30,565 nucleotides of DNA from a virus: positions 1 through 30,565 of the IMG/VR virus record IMGVR_UViG_3300037258_000615. One strand, 5' to 3'. The position numbers and the translations under genes were made by a program. Positions 28,395 through 30,565 of the stretch are shown piece after piece. The notes beneath the pieces are model-generated. The model ran no database searches, was not told where the DNA came from, and saw only the letters and a program-made list of their open reading frames with translations. How positions within the stretch are numbered: position 1 is the first letter of the stretch; each line of letters starts with the position of its first letter.

Positions 28395-28571
28395 ATGTCG
28401 CCCATCCGGGGCACTAAGCGAGAGGCCATCCGGGTCGATCCAGAACTGTGGCGCGAGTACGGCCTTGCCTGCGAGGCGCTCGGCACCGACCGGTCCAAGG
28501 ACATCCGCGCACTCATGCTGCGCCGCGTGAAGGCATGGCGCAAGGAGCAGGACAGGCAGTCCGGTGAGTGA
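28395..28571 (+). CDS. Ribbon-helix-helix-like DNA-binding protein, likely autorepressor
   Basis: 58 residues from ATG 28395, with GGAGGT 5 bases upstream; an upstream start would run through the operator. The order is that of small RHH (Arc/MetJ/CopG) proteins: a basic N-terminus, a short beta strand (REAIRVDPELW), helix 1 (REYGLACEALG), a turn with TDRSKD and helix 2 (IRALMLRRVKAWRKEQ). Such proteins bind palindromes as dimers or tetramers. Here two matching palindromes lie in front of it at both divergent promoters, so it probably controls itself and the early operon. It overlaps the nuclease-like gene by 8 bases. Antitoxin function is an alternative. Confidence 0.72.
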   Translation: MSPIRGTKREAIRVDPELWREYGLACEALGTDRSKDIRALMLRRVKAWRKEQDRQSGE

Positions 28572-29124
28572 GAAGAAAGCGCTCTACCGGTTCTTTGATG
28601 CGGCAGGCGCGCTGCTCTACATCGGCCGGACCCTGCGGCCTCCATGGGATCGCTGGCGGGAACACCGCGCCGGGAAGACATGGTGGCACGAGGTCGCGAC
28701 CATCACGATTGAACTGGTCGACACCAAGGAGATCGTCAGCGAGGAGCGCCGCGCCATCCTTGCCGAGAATCCGCGGTACAACCGGGAGCGCTTTCCGGTC
28801 GAACGATCGCCGATCGTGCCACCGCGCGTCTGGGAACCGCTTCCCGCCGATCTCCGCCGCCGGGTAGCGGTGAAGGCTCGCAAGTATGCCGACGCTGAGA
28901 CGCTCACCAGTCGCATAGCCCTGGCAATGGTGGTCTACAAGGCATCCGCGCACGGTTGCCGGCCAATGGACGTCGCCCGCGCCGCAGGGATGACCCAGGA
29001 GCAAGTCAAGGCGCTCGTGGTCTTGGCGCGGAAGGAGAGACCGGAACTCCCGCCGATCGCCAGCAGACATGGCAGTGGGCGCCGAACGGTCCGAGCCATG
29101 CGCGCCGCCCGCGAGGCGGCCTGA
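28564..29124 (+). CDS. GIY-YIG nuclease-like protein with helix-turn-helix tail
   Basis: 186 residues from GTG, overlapping the RHH gene by 8 bases. The N-terminal domain has ALYRFFDAAGALLYIGRT, with LYR at 7-9 in place of GIY and Y19-I20-G21 as the YIG, then R30/R32 with H34 (WDRWREH), and EERRAILAENPRYNRER with E60/E61 and N73. These are the catalytic positions of GIY-YIG nucleases. Residues about 120-160 (YKASAHGCRPMDVARAAG, then MTQEQVKALVVLARKE) form a helix-turn-helix. The pair is transcribed opposite to the whole early region and ends 5 bases from the convergent 29130-29510. It may be a homing or restriction-type nuclease, or the effector of the RHH pair. Confidence 0.78.
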   Translation: MSEKKALYRFFDAAGALLYIGRTLRPPWDRWREHRAGKTWWHEVATITIELVDTKEIVSEERRAILAENPRYNRERFPVERSPIVPPRVWEPLPADLRRRVAVKARKYADAETLTSRIALAMVVYKASAHGCRPMDVARAAGMTQEQVKALVVLARKERPELPPIASRHGSGRRTVRAMRAAREAA

Positions 29125-29129
29125 CACGC

Positions 29130-29510
29130 TCACCGCACACCTCCCGGCGCTGGACGGAGAACCGGCCTCGGCCTTGCTGCCTCCCGCTGCTTGCGCACGA
29201 GGGCAGCGAGACGGGCAAGCGACTTGGCACCGAGGGCCTCAAGAGCCCGCTTGCGGTTGCGCCTGCCACGGTCACGCCACCAGTACCACGTGTTCAGCGC
29301 CGTCAGCGCGCCGTGGAACACGAGGGGCAGCCACGAAGCCCGCAGGATGTCCTGGAGCGCCCACGCGCCGAAAGCGACTGCCCACAGGGCGTTCTCCGAC
29401 ACGCCCCAGAACGGCGCACGCAGCCTGAAGAGGCGCGCGGCAAAGGCCACTATCGCAGCCACGCCCAGACCGAAGCCCAGTGCTCCCAGCGCTGTCGCTA
29501 AGGCGCTCAC
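29130..29510 (-). CDS. Three-TM membrane protein
   Basis: 126 residues from the GTG at 29510, chosen because GGAGAG lies 4-5 bases upstream and the upstream stop overlaps as GTGA. Three hydrophobic helices: about 3-27 (ALATALGALGFGLGVAAIVA), 38-57 (ENALWAVAFGAWALQDILRA) and 62-80 (LPLVFHGALTALNTWYWW). After them comes a very basic tail (RDRGRRNRKRALEALGAK, then RLAALVRKQREAARP) that should lie in the cytoplasm. It resembles small actinophage membrane proteins of early regions. It ends next to the nuclease-like gene of the other strand. Function unknown. Confidence 0.65.
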   Translation of the reverse strand: MSALATALGALGFGLGVAAIVAFAARLFRLRAPFWGVSENALWAVAFGAWALQDILRASWLPLVFHGALTALNTWYWWRDRGRRNRKRALEALGAKSLARLAALVRKQREAARPRPVLRPAPGGVR

Positions 29511-29803
29511 GTCGCTCTCCCCTTCCCGGCCGGGTACGGCCGCCGCGCTGCGGCCTCGATCAGCCGCGCACACAGCCCCTCCACTCCTGCCACCTGCCCT
29601 GGGGTGAGGCCGTACTCGTCAAACGCGGCCCGGAGCTTCTCCGTCAGCCCCGACTGCGGCTCACCTGCCTCCAGATGCGGCTGTGCGGCGCTCAGCGCTT
29701 CGTACGCGAGGCTGCGGCACGCGTCCTGGCCCAGGCTTGGGAGACGGCGCAGAATGGGTCTGGAGGCCGCCGTGACGGCTTCGGGGCGTGGCTCGGTCAG
29801 CAC
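29507..29803 (-). CDS. 98-residue early protein
   Basis: Starts at GTG 29803, with GGGAG about 8 bases upstream, overlapping the upstream gene by 7 bases. The product is mostly helical: EAVTAASRPILRRLPSLGQD, then ACRSLAYEALSAAQPHLEAG and LTEKLRAAFDEYGLTPGQV, with an end that is Ala- and Arg-rich (LCARLIEAAARRPYPAGKG). No metal motif or membrane segment. It is coupled to the membrane protein behind it by GTGA. Function unknown. Confidence 0.6.
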   Translation of the reverse strand: MLTEPRPEAVTAASRPILRRLPSLGQDACRSLAYEALSAAQPHLEAGEPQSGLTEKLRAAFDEYGLTPGQVAGVEGLCARLIEAAARRPYPAGKGRAT

Positions 29804-30093
29804 GGCGAGACTCCCTCAAGTGCGGCCAGCCGGTTCTCCAGCTGGGCGATGTACCGGTCCCGGTTCTCGATGATCTGCTCGGCTGCGCGGACGGAACCCA
29901 TCAGCGACGAGATGGTGTCCTGGTCTGCCTTGCGGAGGACGGGAGAGGCGGCAGCGAGGGCAGCCTGCGCGAGCTTGTGGGCATCGCCAGCGATTCGCAT
30001 TCCCTGGCCGAGTTCGGTCTGGGTCATGCTCGCAGCGTTGCCGATTGCCAGGACGGCTGCCCTGCTGGCCTCTGGCGGGATGGGGTCAGTCAT
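29797..30093 (-). CDS. 98-residue helical early protein with C-terminal coiled coil
   Basis: From ATG 30093. The product opens MTDPIPPEASRAAVLAIGN, followed by helices (ELGQGMRIAGDAHKLAQAAL) and a C-terminal coiled coil (SVRAAEQIIENRDRYIAQLE, then NRLAAL). It likely forms a dimer or trimer. It overlaps the tiny membrane gene upstream by 8 bases and the next gene by 7. No family recognised. Confidence 0.62.
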   Translation of the reverse strand: MTDPIPPEASRAAVLAIGNAASMTQTELGQGMRIAGDAHKLAQAALAAASPVLRKADQDTISSLMGSVRAAEQIIENRDRYIAQLENRLAALEGVSPC

Positions 30094-30193
30094 GGAAGAT
30101 CCTGAAGAACGTGATGACGACGGCGGTGAAGCACACCGTGCCTACGCACCACCAGATGGCCCACAGCAAGTCGCCGGAGTTCATGGGGGTCAT
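30086..30193 (-). CDS. 35-residue single-pass membrane peptide
   Basis: A short frame from ATG 30193, overlapping the upstream stop as ATGA and the downstream gene by 8 bases. The product has a polar N-terminus (MTPMNSGDL) and one hydrophobic helix (LWAIWWCVGTVCFTAVVITF), then FRIFHD. GGAGGCGACGGC precedes the start, a good Shine-Dalgarno. Tiny TM peptides of this kind are frequent in phage early operons and may act on host membrane enzymes. Function unknown. Confidence 0.55.
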   Translation of the reverse strand: MTPMNSGDLLWAIWWCVGTVCFTAVVITFFRIFHD

Positions 30194-30534
30194 GCCGTCG
30201 CCTCCGCCGGGATGTACTCCAGCGCGCGGGCGTGCATGATGTTCAGCTCAGCGCACGCCTCCGGGCCATCCTGTTCGGCCATCTCGGCGAGGATCGGCAG
30301 CCCGGAGTCGATGGAGTCGAGCACCTCATCGCGGGTCGCCTCACGGCCACGAGCGAACCACAGCGCCTCGCGGGGCTCGCCGACGTTGAACAGTGTGGCG
30401 CCCCGGCCGTCGCTGCGCTGCGTCCAGGACTTGTAGCCGGTGACCCAGACCAGGGCCACGCCCGGGTTGCGCGTGATCATGATGCCTGCCGGATTAGTTG
30501 CCTCCGCTGGCTTGTGGCGGTCGCGGCGGGTCAT
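30190..30534 (-). CDS. 114-residue early protein
   Basis: From ATG 30534 in an ATGA overlap with a frame that enters from the right edge. The product is alpha/beta: MTRRDRHKPAEATNPAG, strands ALVWVTGYKSWTQRSDG and ATLFNVGEPREALWFARG, then acidic helices (EVLDSIDSGLPILAEMAEQD, ACAELNIMHARALEYI). It has no zinc motif. The order of strands then helices suggests a compact single domain. No family recognised; the coding call rests on composition and coupling. Confidence 0.62.
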   Translation of the reverse strand: MTRRDRHKPAEATNPAGIMITRNPGVALVWVTGYKSWTQRSDGRGATLFNVGEPREALWFARGREATRDEVLDSIDSGLPILAEMAEQDGPEACAELNIMHARALEYIPAEATA

Positions 30535-30565
30535 CTGCGGCGTGGACAGGAACGGGCAGTGAAGC
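30531..30565 (-). CDS. C-terminal end of a further early gene, cut by window edge
   Basis: The frame entering from base 30565 reads FTARSCPRRR and stops at a TGA that overlaps the start of 30190-30534 as ATGA. Only about 11 codons are visible, so nothing can be said about its function. The overlap matches the style of the whole chain. Confidence 0.4.
   Translation of the reverse strand, partial: FTARSCPRRR

Overview
This window looks like a long piece of a temperate actinobacteriophage or actinobacterial prophage with a long flexible tail. The DNA is strongly GC-rich and third codon positions are mostly G or C. GTG and TTG starts are frequent, and most neighbouring genes overlap by ATGA or GTGA. 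The tail, lysis and small early genes have the look of siphophages of Streptomyces-type hosts. I cannot name the host. Head and packaging genes would lie to the left of base 1, outside the window.

Bases 1-14.8k (+ strand) are the tail module. They hold a tape-measure protein cut by the window edge, a tiny zinc-ribbon protein, a small tail protein, a 1609-residue minor tail protein with two glycine-rich domains and a LamG-like region, a beta-helix tail fibre, a stand-alone third copy of the glycine-rich domain, two small baseplate or fibre accessory proteins, and a second beta-helix (pectate-lyase-like) fibre or tailspike. Bases 15.0-18.1k are the lysis and membrane module: a holin-like coiled-coil membrane protein, three further membrane proteins, a GH25-like candidate lysin and a two-TM holin, closed by a strong intrinsic terminator at 18085-18122. 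A free-standing HNH-AP2 homing endonuclease gene sits in this module on the opposite strand.

Bases 18.1-21.2k are accessory DNA, mostly on the - strand. Two exported proteins have clear signal peptides, and there are two small membrane-anchored proteins that resemble each other, plus several small ORFs. Several of these genes seem to be transcribed without a leader, with the -10 box only 6-7 bases before the start codon. Bases 21.2-23.4k carry two unrelated site-specific recombinases in series: a large serine recombinase and a tyrosine recombinase reduced to its catalytic domain. Each has its own repeat-containing upstream region. A four-gene + strand tail (two-TM protein, zinc-knuckle/coiled-coil protein, HNH-like protein, unknown protein) follows to 24.5k.

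Bases 24.5-30.6k are an early region of very small genes on the - strand, chained by 4-base stop/start overlaps. About half encode short proteins with CxxC or Cys/His zinc motifs. It is interrupted at 28.3-29.1k by a + strand pair, a ribbon-helix-helix-like DNA-binding protein followed by a GIY-YIG nuclease-like protein with a helix-turn-helix tail. The divergent promoter region between this pair and the early operon has a TGTCTAGACA palindrome immediately after each -10 box. This is the most striking regulatory arrangement in the window, and the pair could be a control circuit or a toxin-antitoxin-like unit.

I saw no tRNA or rRNA gene, CRISPR array, transposase or insertion sequence.
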